21,043 nucleotides of DNA. Source: Rhodobacterales bacterium. Lineage in GTDB: Bacteria > Pseudomonadota > Alphaproteobacteria > Rhodobacterales > Rhodobacteraceae. The stretch is taken from assembly GCA_013298675.1 (NCBI GenBank), contig JAAFIJ010000010.1, positions 1 through 21,043 on the forward strand. The letters run 5' to 3'. Positions within the stretch are counted from its first letter, which is position 1. The number at the start of each line of letters is the position of its first letter. Positions 6,011 to 14,312 of the stretch are shown here, piece after piece. The notes beneath the pieces were generated by a model. The model had not been told where the DNA came from. It ran no database searches and worked only from the letters and a program-made list of their open reading frames with translations. Both the position numbers and the translations under genes were made by a program.

Positions 6011-7332
6011 ATTGCCGCTACCTTTGCCACTGCCGCCTCAGCCGACATTTCTTCGCTAACGCCCGTGCGGCGGCTGGTCAGTTCGACCACGCCATTGGCC
6101 AACCCGCGCGGGCCGACCGTGATGCGCCATGGCAGGCCGATCAGGTCCATCGTGGCAAACTTGGCCCCAGCACGTTCGTCGCGGTCATCATAGAGCGCCT
6201 CAAGACCAACGGCCGCCAACGCTTTGTACAGGCTGTCGCACGCCGCATCGGTGCCCGCGTCGCCTTGTTTCAGGTTCACGATGCCCACGGGGAATGGTGT
6301 CACGCCTTCTGGCCAGATGATGCCCTTTTCGTCATGGCTCGCCTCAATGATCGCGCCCAACAGGCGTGACACGCCAATGCCGTGGCTGCCCATTTCCACG
6401 GGCACTTTAGTGCCTTCGGCGGTCACGACGGTTGCCCCCATTGCCTCGGAATACTTGGTTCCGAAATAGAAAATCTGACCCACCTCTATCCCGCGTGCGA
6501 CTTTGCGGCGCTCTTCGGGAATGGCGTCAAACAGGGCCGCGTCATGCGTCTCATCTGTGCGGGCATAAAGCGTAGTGAATTCTTTGCAGACAGAGGCGAC
6601 TTCTTCGCGGTTGTCGTAATCAACCTCCCGCGCGCCCAGCCGCAGGTCGGTCACAGCACTGTCAAAAAACACCTCAGATTCACCCGTGGCCGCCAGCACC
6701 AGGAATTCATGCGTATCTTCGCCGCCAATGGGGCCAGAGTCGGCACGCATCGGAATGGCCGTCAGCCCCATGCGTTCATAGGTGCGCAAATAGCTGACCA
6801 TGTGGCGGTTATAGGCGTGCAGCGCCGCATCGCGGTCGACGTCAAAGTTATAGCCATCCTTCATCAAGAACTCGCGACCACGCATCACGCCAAAACGGGG
6901 GCGCATCTCATCGCGGAATTTCCACTGGATGTGGTACAGCGTCATCGGCAGATCTTTGTACGATGACACATGGCTGCGGAAAATGTCGGTGATCATTTCT
7001 TCGTTGGTCGGACCATACAGCAGTTCGCGCTTTTGGCGGTCGGTGATCCGCAGCATCTCTTGACCGTAATCGTCATATCGTCCGCTTTCACGCCATAGAT
7101 CCGCTGGTTGCAGGGTCGGCATCAACAAAGGGATATGCCCTGCCCGAGCCTGTTCCTCATGAACGATTTGCTCAATGCGTTTCAGCACCCGGTAACCCAG
7201 CGGTAGCCACGAATAGATCCCCGCTGCCTGCTGCTTGATCATCCCCGCCCGCAGCATATAGCGGTGCGACACGATCTGTGCTTCGGCTGGGTTTTCTTTC
7301 AAAACGGGCAGAAAGTAGCGGGTCATACGCAT
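5995..7332 (-). CDS. proS: Prolyl-tRNA synthetase, short form
   Basis: A 445-residue class II aminoacyl-tRNA synthetase that charges tRNA-Pro. Seen: the TNEE segment at 109-112, motif 2 around FRDE (139-142), MRGREFLMKD, and motif 3 around GSHGIGVSR (315-323), followed by the anticodon-binding domain (TPFPVGIVNL, DERAGAKF). Bacterial enzymes of the long type have about 570 residues with a large editing domain between motifs 2 and 3. Here only a short insertion is present, as known for alphaproteobacterial ProRS, so editing of Ala-tRNA-Pro would need a separate protein. The start at 7332 is chosen because GAGG lies six bases upstream and the protein then begins MRMTRYFLPVLKE. The open frame upstream to 7398 has no family-like sequence. 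Confidence 0.97.
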   Translation of the reverse strand: MRMTRYFLPVLKENPAEAQIVSHRYMLRAGMIKQQAAGIYSWLPLGYRVLKRIEQIVHEEQARAGHIPLLMPTLQPADLWRESGRYDDYGQEMLRITDRQKRELLYGPTNEEMITDIFRSHVSSYKDLPMTLYHIQWKFRDEMRPRFGVMRGREFLMKDGYNFDVDRDAALHAYNRHMVSYLRTYERMGLTAIPMRADSGPIGGEDTHEFLVLAATGESEVFFDSAVTDLRLGAREVDYDNREEVASVCKEFTTLYARTDETHDAALFDAIPEERRKVARGIEVGQIFYFGTKYSEAMGATVVTAEGTKVPVEMGSHGIGVSRLLGAIIEASHDEKGIIWPEGVTPFPVGIVNLKQGDAGTDAACDSLYKALAAVGLEALYDDRDERAGAKFATMDLIGLPWRITVGPRGLANGVVELTSRRTGVSEEMSAEAAVAKVAAIYANV

Positions 7333-7521
7333 GGCGGGCCTCATTTGATCTGTTTTCCCGTTCCTAACGTTAAGAGGCGGGGCAAGCAAGCAGCGCATTG
7401 TCTAAGGATTTACACCCTTTCACAAAACCGTGATGCGTATGAACCAACATGCTTGCTGCGGCGTATTTCTTGCAGCCAATCCAAAACGGATCTGCGCTTT
7501 GACAATCAGGGGAGCGACCAA
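7333..7521. promoter_or_regulatory. Divergent intergenic region between proS and the FAS1 gene
   Basis: These 189 bases separate two diverging genes and must hold both promoters. I find an 8-bp palindrome TAACGTTA near 7364-7371 on the proS side, but no convincing -35/-10 pair for either gene. TTGACA near 7499 is too close to the FAS1 start to be its -35. No RNA gene or small ORF with a good ribosome binding site is visible. Confidence 0.45.
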
Positions 7522-8034
7522 ATGATCAAAAAGACCACCTTAGCCGCGATGGCATTCGCCGTATCCATGACCGGTGCCGCAAATGCGGCCTCTATCACCG
7601 AAATCGCTGCGGGTGACGCGCGCTTTTCCACTTTGGTTGCGGCCGTGACCGCAGCGGGTCTTGCCGAAACCCTCGCAGGTCCGGGCCATTTTACCGTCTA
7701 TGCCCCGATCAATGACGCTTTTGCAGCACTGCCCGCCGGCACGGTTGAAAATCTGCTGAAACCCGAAAACAAGGGGCAACTGACCGACGTCTTGTTGTAT
7801 CATGTGGATGATCGGGTTTTGAGTGCTGCCGCCATTCCAAGCGGCTCGAACTATTTCAAACCTTTGCTCACCTCGCAGCGGCTTTGCATCACCAATGACG
7901 GTGGCAAAGTCACGATTGCAGATGGCACTGGCACTTTTGCCAATGTGATCGTCGCGGACATAATGGCCGACAATGGCGTGATTCATGTGATCGACAAGGT
8001 GCTATTGCCGGGCACCCGGCCCGCCTGCCACTAA
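7522..8034 (+). CDS. Secreted fasciclin (FAS1) domain protein
   Basis: A 170-residue exported protein with one FAS1 domain. An N-terminal signal peptide covers about residues 1-22 (basic MIKK, hydrophobic core, cleavage after ANA). The domain covers about 24-165 with both conserved blocks: H1 FTVYAPINDAF (57-67) and H2 NGVIHVIDKVLLP (151-163). Cys122 and Cys169 could form a disulfide in the periplasm. Single-domain bacterial FAS1 proteins are usually periplasmic or secreted and linked to adhesion or surface interactions, but the role is rarely known. The ATG at 7522 follows AGGGGAG seven bases away; the frame stays open upstream to 7264 but that part has no signal sequence. A hairpin follows the gene. 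Confidence 0.93.
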   Translation: MIKKTTLAAMAFAVSMTGAANAASITEIAAGDARFSTLVAAVTAAGLAETLAGPGHFTVYAPINDAFAALPAGTVENLLKPENKGQLTDVLLYHVDDRVLSAAAIPSGSNYFKPLLTSQRLCITNDGGKVTIADGTGTFANVIVADIMADNGVIHVIDKVLLPGTRPACH

Positions 8035-8055
8035 CGCAACGCTTTAGCCTGAGTT

Positions 8056-8083
8056 TTGCCCCGTCATTGAGTTGGCGGGGCAA
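8056..8083. terminator. GC-rich hairpin after the FAS1 gene
   Basis: TTGCCCCG (8056-8063) and CGGGGCAA (8076-8083) form a perfect 8-bp stem with a 12-base loop, 21 bases after the FAS1 stop. The sequence that follows has only short T runs (TTGCGTTTG). It may end the FAS1 transcript before the permease gene, as a weak intrinsic terminator. Confidence 0.42.
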
Positions 8084-8162
8084 TTGCGTTTGGGAATTTG
8101 CCTCTGCTCTTGCGTCGCCGCCGCCGAGCAGCAATATGATCGCAAACACTGTGGGGCTGAAC

Positions 8163-9245
8163 ATGTCATTGCCGATCCGAGATCAAGCAAAGTACTGGGG
8201 CATATCGCTTTTCGTCATTTTCGTCGCCCTGTGGTTTTTGGGGTCTGTCATTTTGCCATTCCTTGTCGGTGGGGCTTTGGCATATTTTCTGGATCCCATC
8301 GCAGATCGACTTGAAAAACTGGGCTTAAGTCGGATCGCCGCGACATCCTTGATCACATTAATGGGGATTTTGGTGCTGGCCCTGTTGGTTTTGGCCGTGA
8401 TCCCAACGCTTATTCAACAATTGACCGCGCTGATTAATGCCGCGCCCGAGATCGCCCGGAAAATGCAAATCTTTCTGGTGGAGCGGTTCCCTGAGCTGTC
8501 GGACGGAACGTCCACGATCCGCAAAACGCTGGCTGAAATCGGGGCAACGATCCAAGCCAAAGGGGCGTCATTGGCCGAGGGTGTGTTGACATCTGCGCTA
8601 AGTTTGCTTTCCGCAATGGTGTTTATCGTCGTGGTTCCGGTCGTGACGTTCTATCTGCTGTTGGATTGGGACCATATGGTTGCCCGACTTGATACACTGT
8701 TGCCCCGCGACCATGCGCCGATCGTGCGGCAACTGGCGGGTGAGATCAACGCCGCACTCGCCGCCTTTGTGCGTGGGCAATTGTCGGTTTGTCTGGCATT
8801 GGGCACGTTTTACTCGGTCGCCTTGATGGCCGCAGGGTTGCAGTTTGGCCTTGTGGTGGGCGCGATTGCGGGGGCCATCACCTTTATCCCCTATGTGGGG
8901 TCGTTGGTGGGCGGCGCATTGGCGATCGGCTTGGCCCTGTTCCAGTTCTGGGGCGATTGGTTATCTATTGGCGTAATCGCTGCAATCTTTGCTTTCGGAC
9001 AGTTTGTTGAAGGCAACGTGTTGACCCCAAAACTCGTCGGTAAATCGGTTGGCTTGCATCCGGTTTGGCTGATGTTTGCTTTGTCGGTCTTTGGGTCGTT
9101 GTTTGGGTTTGTGGGGTTGCTGGTCGCGGTGCCGGTGGCTGCGGCTTTGGGCGTTTTGACGCGTTTTGTTTTGTCGCAGTACCAAGGCAGCCTGCTCTAT
9201 CAAGGGATCGCGGGCCGCATCCCCGAAGACGAGGATCAGGCGTGA
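8163..9245 (+). CDS. AI-2E family transporter (PerM-like permease)
   Basis: A 360-residue inner-membrane protein of the AI-2E exporter/PerM family. It has an N-terminal pair of helices (ISLFVIFVALWFLGSVILPFLVGGALAYFLDPIADRL region), a soluble stretch with amphipathic helices, and a C-terminal membrane bundle with the family signature FIPYVGSLVGG and the FVEGNVLTPKLVGKSVGLHP block. The family name comes from an autoinducer-2 exporter, but many members have other or unknown cargo, so no substrate is claimed. The ATG at 8163 with GGGG seven bases upstream is chosen over the TTG at 8067 and the ATG at 8136; these would add residues unlike the family. The stop overlaps the GTG start of hdaA by four bases, so the two are coupled. 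Confidence 0.92.
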   Translation: MSLPIRDQAKYWGISLFVIFVALWFLGSVILPFLVGGALAYFLDPIADRLEKLGLSRIAATSLITLMGILVLALLVLAVIPTLIQQLTALINAAPEIARKMQIFLVERFPELSDGTSTIRKTLAEIGATIQAKGASLAEGVLTSALSLLSAMVFIVVVPVVTFYLLLDWDHMVARLDTLLPRDHAPIVRQLAGEINAALAAFVRGQLSVCLALGTFYSVALMAAGLQFGLVVGAIAGAITFIPYVGSLVGGALAIGLALFQFWGDWLSIGVIAAIFAFGQFVEGNVLTPKLVGKSVGLHPVWLMFALSVFGSLFGFVGLLVAVPVAAALGVLTRFVLSQYQGSLLYQGIAGRIPEDEDQA

Positions 9246-9913
9246 CAGGCCAGCTGACCTTTGCTTTGCCGCCCCTGTCTACGCTGACCCGCGCCGATTT
9301 CTTTGTCTCTGCCGCCAATGATGCTGGATTACAGGCAATCGACAATTGGCAAAACTGGCCGCAGGGCAAGTTGCTGTTGGTGGGCCCCTCTGGGTCTGGC
9401 AAAACCCACCTCGCGCATATTTGGGCCACTGAGGCCAAGGCGGTGATCATTGAGGCGGCACAGCTGGGCACCGTTGATATCGCAAATCTCGGCCCGCATG
9501 TCGTCGTTGAAAATGCCGAAGCGATCGCGGGCGACCAAGCGCTTGAAACGGCGCTTTTTCATCTGCACAACCTGACCCTGCCGCGCGGTCGATTGCTGGT
9601 CACAGCCGCAACGCCGCCGCGTGATTGGGGCCTGCATTTGCCCGATTTGTACAGCAGGTTACAGGCCGCATGGCTTGCACGGCTGTCACCGCCCGATGAT
9701 GCGCTTCTGACAGCTGTGCTGATCAAGTTGTTTTCCGATCGCCAGATCACAGTTGCGCCCAACCTGATTGCCTATCTCGCCGCGCGAATTGACCGGTCCA
9801 TCGCTGCCGCCCAAACCATCGTCGCAACCCTTGATGCCCATGCTTTGGCCGCAGCACGCCCGATTACCCGCCAACTGGCTGCAGAACTGCTGGACAGCCC
9901 ACAAGCGCAGTGA
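9242..9913 (+). CDS. hdaA: HdaA/DnaA-related replication regulator
   Basis: A 223-residue AAA+ protein related to DnaA but without the DNA-binding C-terminal domain. In alphaproteobacteria HdaA works with the DNA polymerase clamp to stimulate ATP hydrolysis by DnaA and so limits re-initiation. The N terminus QLTFALP resembles a clamp-binding motif (Q-x-x-L/x-F). Walker A is GPSGSGKT (48-55). The Walker B segment VVVENAE is degenerate, as in this family. A sensor 1-like region (VTAATPP) and the SRL motif (138-140) are present. It starts with GTG, overlapping the permease stop as GTGA, with GAGG seven bases upstream. The open frame further upstream runs inside the permease gene and is not used. 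The permease-hdaA-ppk-ppx order matches what I recall for related bacteria. Confidence 0.92.
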   Translation: MTGQLTFALPPLSTLTRADFFVSAANDAGLQAIDNWQNWPQGKLLLVGPSGSGKTHLAHIWATEAKAVIIEAAQLGTVDIANLGPHVVVENAEAIAGDQALETALFHLHNLTLPRGRLLVTAATPPRDWGLHLPDLYSRLQAAWLARLSPPDDALLTAVLIKLFSDRQITVAPNLIAYLAARIDRSIAAAQTIVATLDAHALAAARPITRQLAAELLDSPQAQ

Positions 9914-9918
9914 AAAGA

Positions 9919-9959
9919 CTGTCATAATTCCGTGCCAGAAACTGTCATAATACTCTTAC
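9919..9959 (+). promoter_or_regulatory. Two PhoB-like boxes before ppk
   Basis: The 11-base sequence ACTGTCATAAT occurs twice, at 9918-9928 and 9941-9951, within the 69 bases between hdaA and ppk. Each copy contains CTGTCAT, the Pho box half site. A weaker half follows 11 bases later in each case: CCGTGCC at 9930 and CTCTTAC at 9953. This gives two 18-bp boxes at 9919-9936 and 9942-9959, spaced 23 bases apart, on the ppk strand. PhoB binding to such direct repeats and phosphate control of ppk are known in other bacteria; use here is inferred. Confidence 0.7.
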
Positions 9960-9982
9960 AAGAATTAGTGATACCTCGCCTC

Positions 9983-12145
9983 ATGACTCAATCAGATTTT
10001 CTAAAAGCCCCGTTTCGCACGCCCGTCGTCCTTGATGAGGCAGAAATCCATGGCCCCCGACGGTTTTTCAACCGTGAACTTTCTTGGCTGGCTTTCAACT
10101 GGCGCGTGCTGGATGAGGCGTCGAACAAGCTGGTGCCCTTGCTGGAACGCCTGCGGTTCCTGTCGATTTCCGCGACGAACCTGGATGAGTTTTATTCTGT
10201 TCGCGTGGCGGGCCTGCGTGCCCAAGTGCGAGCAAACAATCAAAGCCTGTCCGAAGATGGCCGGAGCCCTGCGGACCAGTTGAAGCTGATCAATGCCAAC
10301 GCGCGCCGCTTGATGCACACCCAACAGGCCGTTTTCAACAAGCTGAAAAAGGAAATGGAAGTGCAAGGGATCACCCTTTGCACAAGGTCAAAACTAAACG
10401 GCCGCGATCTTAAATTTCTGGAAGACCACTTTATCAACAAGGTGTTCCCTGTTCTGTCGCCCTTGGCGATTGACCCCGCGCACCCGTTTCCGTTCATCCC
10501 CAACACCGGGTTTTCGCTGGCGTTGGAACTGGAACGTGAAACGGATCACCGCACGCTAAAGGCTTTGCTGCCGATCCCGCAGCAGATTGCCCGCTTTGTC
10601 CCTCTGCCCGGCAAAGACGGCGAACATCGGTTCCTTCCGCTGGAAGAGTTGTTGTTGTTGCATCTCGATATGCTGTTTCCGGGTTATACTGATCGCGGCC
10701 ACTGTATGTTCCGCGTTTTGCGCGACAGCGATCTTGAGGTCGAGGACGAGGCCGAAGATCTGGTCCGAGAGTTTGAAACCGCCCTCAAGCGCCGCAGACG
10801 TGGGGAGGTTATTCGCCTGAAACTGTCGTCAGGGGCGCCGCAGGAATTGCGCGCACTTGTGATGGAAGAATTGGGCGTCACCCCTGATGAGGTCGTTGAG
10901 GTGCGCGGTTTGCTGGGTGTCGCGGACCTTAAAGAACTGGTGTTAGGGTCGCGCAAAGACCTGCTTTGGCCTCCCTTCTCACCGCGCGTACCCGAGCGGG
11001 TAGAGGATAATGACGGCGATCTTTTTGCTGCCATCAAGCAAAAAGACATCCTGTTGCATCACCCTTATGAGACGTTTGATCTGGTCATCCGGTTCTTGGA
11101 GCAGGCTGCACGCGACCCCAATGTGCTGGCGATCAAACAAACCTTGTACCGCACGTCCTGGGACAGCCCGATCGTATCGGCCCTGTGTGAGGCGGCAGAG
11201 GCTGGCAAATCCGTGACCGCCTTGGTCGAATTGAAAGCCCGTTTTGATGAGGCCGCCAACATCCGTCAATCCCGGCGTCTGGAACGTGCTGGCGCGCATG
11301 TTGTATACGGTTTTATCCACTATAAAACCCATGCCAAGATCAGCACCGTGGTGCGGCGTGAGGGTGAAAACCTTGTGACCTATACCCATTACGGCACAGG
11401 AAATTATCACCCTATCACTGCCAAAGTGTATACCGACCTTAGTTTTTTCACCTGTGATCCGGCACTCGGCCGTGATGCGACGCGGGTTTTCAACTATCTG
11501 TCGGGTTATGTGCAGCCGCAGGGCTTGGAAAACCTTGCCATTGCCCCTGCAACCCTAAAGCCGCGTTTGCTGGAACTGATAAAAGCCGAAGGTGAACATG
11601 CCCGCGCTGGGCGTCCCGCCGAGATTTGGGCCAAGATGAACAGCTTGATCGAACCTGAAATCATCGACGCGCTCTATGCAGCTTCTCAGGCTGGTGTCAA
11701 AATCTCGCTGGTGATCCGGGGTATCTGTGGTCTTCGTCCGGGGATCATGGGGCTTTCGGAAAACATCCGGGTGAAATCCATTGTTGGCCGCTTTTTGGAA
11801 CATTCCCGCATCGTTTGCTTTGGCGCGGGCGAAGGCCTGCCCGGCAAAAAAGCCCAAGTGTTCATCTCTTCGGCCGATTGGATGGGTCGCAACCTGACCC
11901 GGCGGGTGGAAACGCTGATCGAAATTCACAACCCTACGGTCAAAGAGCAAATCGTAGGCCAAATCATGGCCGCAAACCTTGCCGATGAGGCGCAAAGCTG
12001 GGTTCTTTCCCCTGACGGAACGTATCGGCGTGATCTGACTCCCCTAGACGGAACGCCCTTCAACTGCCACAGGTTCTTTATGGAGAATCCTTCGCTGTCC
12101 GGTCGAGGAACCGCCGGGGCAAAGGACGTTCCAAAACTCGCTTGA
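9983..12145 (+). CDS. ppk: Polyphosphate kinase 1
   Basis: A 720-residue polyphosphate kinase, which builds inorganic polyphosphate from ATP and can run in reverse. The order of domains is typical: the N-terminal segment FFNRELSWLAFNWRVLDEA, the head domain with SPLAIDPAHPFPFIPN, and two phospholipase-D-like catalytic domains. The catalytic His that is phosphorylated is His450 in the KTHAK motif, followed by YTHYGTGNYHP and YTDLSFFT. The second domain has SLVIRGICGLRPG and a later SSADWMGRNL. The length is normal. The ATG at 9983 is preferred over a GTG at 9932 because that earlier codon lies inside the PhoB-like boxes and would add residues unlike the family. There is no clear ribosome binding site. 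ppx starts 14 bases downstream. Confidence 0.97.
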   Translation: MTQSDFLKAPFRTPVVLDEAEIHGPRRFFNRELSWLAFNWRVLDEASNKLVPLLERLRFLSISATNLDEFYSVRVAGLRAQVRANNQSLSEDGRSPADQLKLINANARRLMHTQQAVFNKLKKEMEVQGITLCTRSKLNGRDLKFLEDHFINKVFPVLSPLAIDPAHPFPFIPNTGFSLALELERETDHRTLKALLPIPQQIARFVPLPGKDGEHRFLPLEELLLLHLDMLFPGYTDRGHCMFRVLRDSDLEVEDEAEDLVREFETALKRRRRGEVIRLKLSSGAPQELRALVMEELGVTPDEVVEVRGLLGVADLKELVLGSRKDLLWPPFSPRVPERVEDNDGDLFAAIKQKDILLHHPYETFDLVIRFLEQAARDPNVLAIKQTLYRTSWDSPIVSALCEAAEAGKSVTALVELKARFDEAANIRQSRRLERAGAHVVYGFIHYKTHAKISTVVRREGENLVTYTHYGTGNYHPITAKVYTDLSFFTCDPALGRDATRVFNYLSGYVQPQGLENLAIAPATLKPRLLELIKAEGEHARAGRPAEIWAKMNSLIEPEIIDALYAASQAGVKISLVIRGICGLRPGIMGLSENIRVKSIVGRFLEHSRIVCFGAGEGLPGKKAQVFISSADWMGRNLTRRVETLIEIHNPTVKEQIVGQIMAANLADEAQSWVLSPDGTYRRDLTPLDGTPFNCHRFFMENPSLSGRGTAGAKDVPKLA

Positions 12146-12159
12146 TTTTGGAAAACCCA

Positions 12160-13698
12160 ATGTCCGAACCTGACCACGACGACGACCACGGCCCTTTCGG
12201 CAAACCGCTGTTCGATGATCCTTCGGCACGCGCCCTATCACGGGTGGGCGTTGTGGATGTCGGATCAAACTCTGTCCGGATGGTTGTTTTTGATGGGGCG
12301 GCGCGTTCCCCTGCCTATTTCTATAATGAAAAGATCATGTGCGGTCTGGGCAAGGGTCTGGCAGAAACCGGGATGTTGAACCCCGAGGGGCGTATCCGCG
12401 CACTGTTGGCCCTGAAACGGTTCTCGCTTCTGGCCAAGGGCATGGGGATTGACACCTTAACCGTCGTGGCAACCGCTGCGTGCCGTGAGGCCACGGACGG
12501 GCCCGCATTTCAGGCCGAGGTTTTGCAGAAAACTGGCTTGAAAATCTGGGTCGTTGACGGCGACGAAGAAGCGCGGCTCTCGGCGCAGGGCGTGTTGCTG
12601 GGGTGGCCCGACGCCAAAGGCATGGTCTGTGACATCGGCGGCAATTCTATGGAGTTGGCGCGCATCGGCGACGGCAAAGTGACCAAGCGCGTCTCTACCC
12701 CGCTGGGCCCGTTTCGTTTGCAGCAGGTGGGCAGCACCAAAAAAGCGCGCGCCACCCACATTGACCGCATCCTGAAAGAGGCGCAGTCGCAGCTGAAGTC
12801 GAGCGGCGAGCGGATTTATCTGGTTGGCGGCTCATGGCGCGTGATTGCGCGTCTGGACATGGAGCGGCGGAATTACCCGCTGACGGTTCTGCATGAATAC
12901 CGCATGATGCCGCAAAGCCTGCTCGATACGCTCGATTGGATCGAAACCTCTGACCATGCGATTTTGCGTGCCCGGACTGGTACCTCGTCAGAGCGGATGG
13001 AACTGGTCCCCCTCGCCTGTGAGGTCCTGCGTGAACTGATCAAGATGCTCAAACCTTCCGAGATTGACGTCTCGGCTTACGGCATACGTGAGGGGCTTTT
13101 GTACGAACAAATGCCCGAAAAACTGCGTGCCCGCGATCCCCTGATAGAGGCCGCGCGCATGGCCGAAAAGACGTCATCGCGCATGCCCGGGTTCGGCAAA
13201 AAGCTGTTTGAATTTCTGGAACCCCTGTTTCCAGAGGTCACCCCAGAACGCCTGCGCCTGATCAAAGCGGCCTGTTTGTTGCATGACACGACATGGCGCG
13301 CCCATCCTGACTACCGCGCTGAGGCTTGTTTTGACAACGCTACCCGCGCCAATCTTGGCGGTTTAGACCATCCGGGTCGGGTGTTTTTGGGCCTGGCACT
13401 GCTGCACCGCTATAAGAACTCTCGCACCGGGTCCAAGATGGAGGCGCTGTTTCGCCTGCTGAACGAAGACGAAATTCGCGATGCCGAGATCCTTGGAAAG
13501 GCGATGCGCTTTGGCGCGATGTTTGCATTGGGCAACCCCGCAGATGCTGGCAAGTTGATCTGGACCCCCTCTAAACGGCTTTTGGAGCTGAGCCTGACAG
13601 AAACTGGCACGGGGTTATACGGCGAAGTGGCCCAATCACGATTTTCGTCATTGGCGATTTCAATGAAGGCCGTCACCAAGCTGTCGGAAATGGTGTGA
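12160..13698 (+). CDS. ppx: Exopolyphosphatase, Ppx/GppA family
   Basis: A 512-residue protein of the Ppx/GppA family that removes terminal phosphates from polyphosphate, or acts on pppGpp. The actin-like phosphate-1 motif is DVGSNSVR (33-40), then AACREA, the phosphate-2 motif DIGGNSMELA and VGGSWR. The C-terminal half has the helical HD-like segment LLHDTTWRAHPDY, as in longer family members. The start is unusual only in its acidic, His-rich head (DHDDDHG at residues 5-11), of unknown role. The ATG at 12160 has GGA seven bases upstream; the TTG at 12142 overlaps the ppk stop and is less likely. It lies next to ppk, so the two opposing enzymes share a transcript. Polyphosphate is the likely substrate because of this context. 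Confidence 0.93.
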   Translation: MSEPDHDDDHGPFGKPLFDDPSARALSRVGVVDVGSNSVRMVVFDGAARSPAYFYNEKIMCGLGKGLAETGMLNPEGRIRALLALKRFSLLAKGMGIDTLTVVATAACREATDGPAFQAEVLQKTGLKIWVVDGDEEARLSAQGVLLGWPDAKGMVCDIGGNSMELARIGDGKVTKRVSTPLGPFRLQQVGSTKKARATHIDRILKEAQSQLKSSGERIYLVGGSWRVIARLDMERRNYPLTVLHEYRMMPQSLLDTLDWIETSDHAILRARTGTSSERMELVPLACEVLRELIKMLKPSEIDVSAYGIREGLLYEQMPEKLRARDPLIEAARMAEKTSSRMPGFGKKLFEFLEPLFPEVTPERLRLIKAACLLHDTTWRAHPDYRAEACFDNATRANLGGLDHPGRVFLGLALLHRYKNSRTGSKMEALFRLLNEDEIRDAEILGKAMRFGAMFALGNPADAGKLIWTPSKRLLELSLTETGTGLYGEVAQSRFSSLAISMKAVTKLSEMV

Positions 13699-14312
13699 AG
13701 CTGCGCTTTGATCATATCGCTGTTTCGGCCGAAACACTGGCAGAAGGCGTTGATATGGTCGAAGCGGCCCTTGGAATGAATTTGGCCGGGGGCGGCAAGC
13801 ACCCGCATATGGCCACTCATAATCGCTTGATCGGGATGGGCGATCTCTATCTTGAAGTCATCGCGATTGACCCTGAACCTGACGTACCTGCATGGCCGCG
13901 CTGGTTTGATCTGGACCATTTTTCGGGATCACCACGGATCACCAATTGGGTTGCCGGCAGTGACGATCTTGAAGCGGATTTGCGGGAATGCCCTGAAGGT
14001 ACGGGGGCTCCAATTGACCTTCAACGCGGCGATTTTCGCTGGAAAATGGCAGTGCCACCAGATGGAAAGCTGCCGTTCATGGGTGCGTTTCCTGCGATTA
14101 TTCAATGGATTGGCCCCTTGCACCCCGCGCGAGCGCTGCCCGATCAGGGCCTTCGCCTGTCCCAATTGGAAATCGCTCTGCCCGAAGCGTTGGAACTGCA
14201 ATCCGTTCTGTCCCCCCTTTTTCAAGACCCGCGTGTCCACATCACCACAGGCGCAGTGCTTGGTATGCGGGCCACCTTTTCCACCCCGCATGGATCACGC
14301 GTGATCGAATGA
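13695..14312 (+). CDS. Glyoxalase-like (VOC superfamily) domain protein
   Basis: A 205-residue protein with the start LRFDHIAVSAETLAEGVDMVEAALGM, typical of glyoxalase-like domains of the VOC superfamily, followed by HPHMATHNRLIGMGDLYLEVIAIDP. The His in FDHIAV and the Glu in LEVIAI are at positions where metal ligands occur in this fold. A second, less clear repeat follows from about residue 150 (LRLSQLEIALPEA). Substrate and activity are unknown. It starts with GTG overlapping the ppx stop by four bases (GTGA), and its own stop overlaps the next start by four bases (ATGA), so it is translated as part of the ppk-ppx run. Confidence 0.82.
   Translation: MKLRFDHIAVSAETLAEGVDMVEAALGMNLAGGGKHPHMATHNRLIGMGDLYLEVIAIDPEPDVPAWPRWFDLDHFSGSPRITNWVAGSDDLEADLRECPEGTGAPIDLQRGDFRWKMAVPPDGKLPFMGAFPAIIQWIGPLHPARALPDQGLRLSQLEIALPEALELQSVLSPLFQDPRVHITTGAVLGMRATFSTPHGSRVIE

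Noticed and set aside
6382..6966. Open frame of 194 codons on the plus strand
   Set aside because: Antisense to the strongly conserved proS; no recognisable protein features.
7264..7521. Upstream extension of the FAS1 protein
   Set aside because: It would hide the signal peptide and overlap the proS start; the ATG at 7522 has a strong ribosome binding site.
9065..9241. Upstream extension of HdaA
   Set aside because: It runs out of frame through the permease gene; the GTG at 9242 overlaps the permease stop and gives the family N terminus with the clamp-binding-like motif.
8163..9245. Autoinducer-2 export role for the permease
   Set aside because: The family is broad and no quorum-sensing gene is near, so only the family name is kept.
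9932..9982. Longer start (GTG) for polyphosphate kinase
   Set aside because: It falls within the PhoB-like repeats and adds residues not typical of Ppk; the ATG at 9983 is better although it lacks a clear ribosome binding site.
13410..13919. Minus-strand open frame across the ppx end and the glyoxalase-like start
   Set aside because: Both overlapped genes are supported by family motifs and coupled start/stop overlaps.
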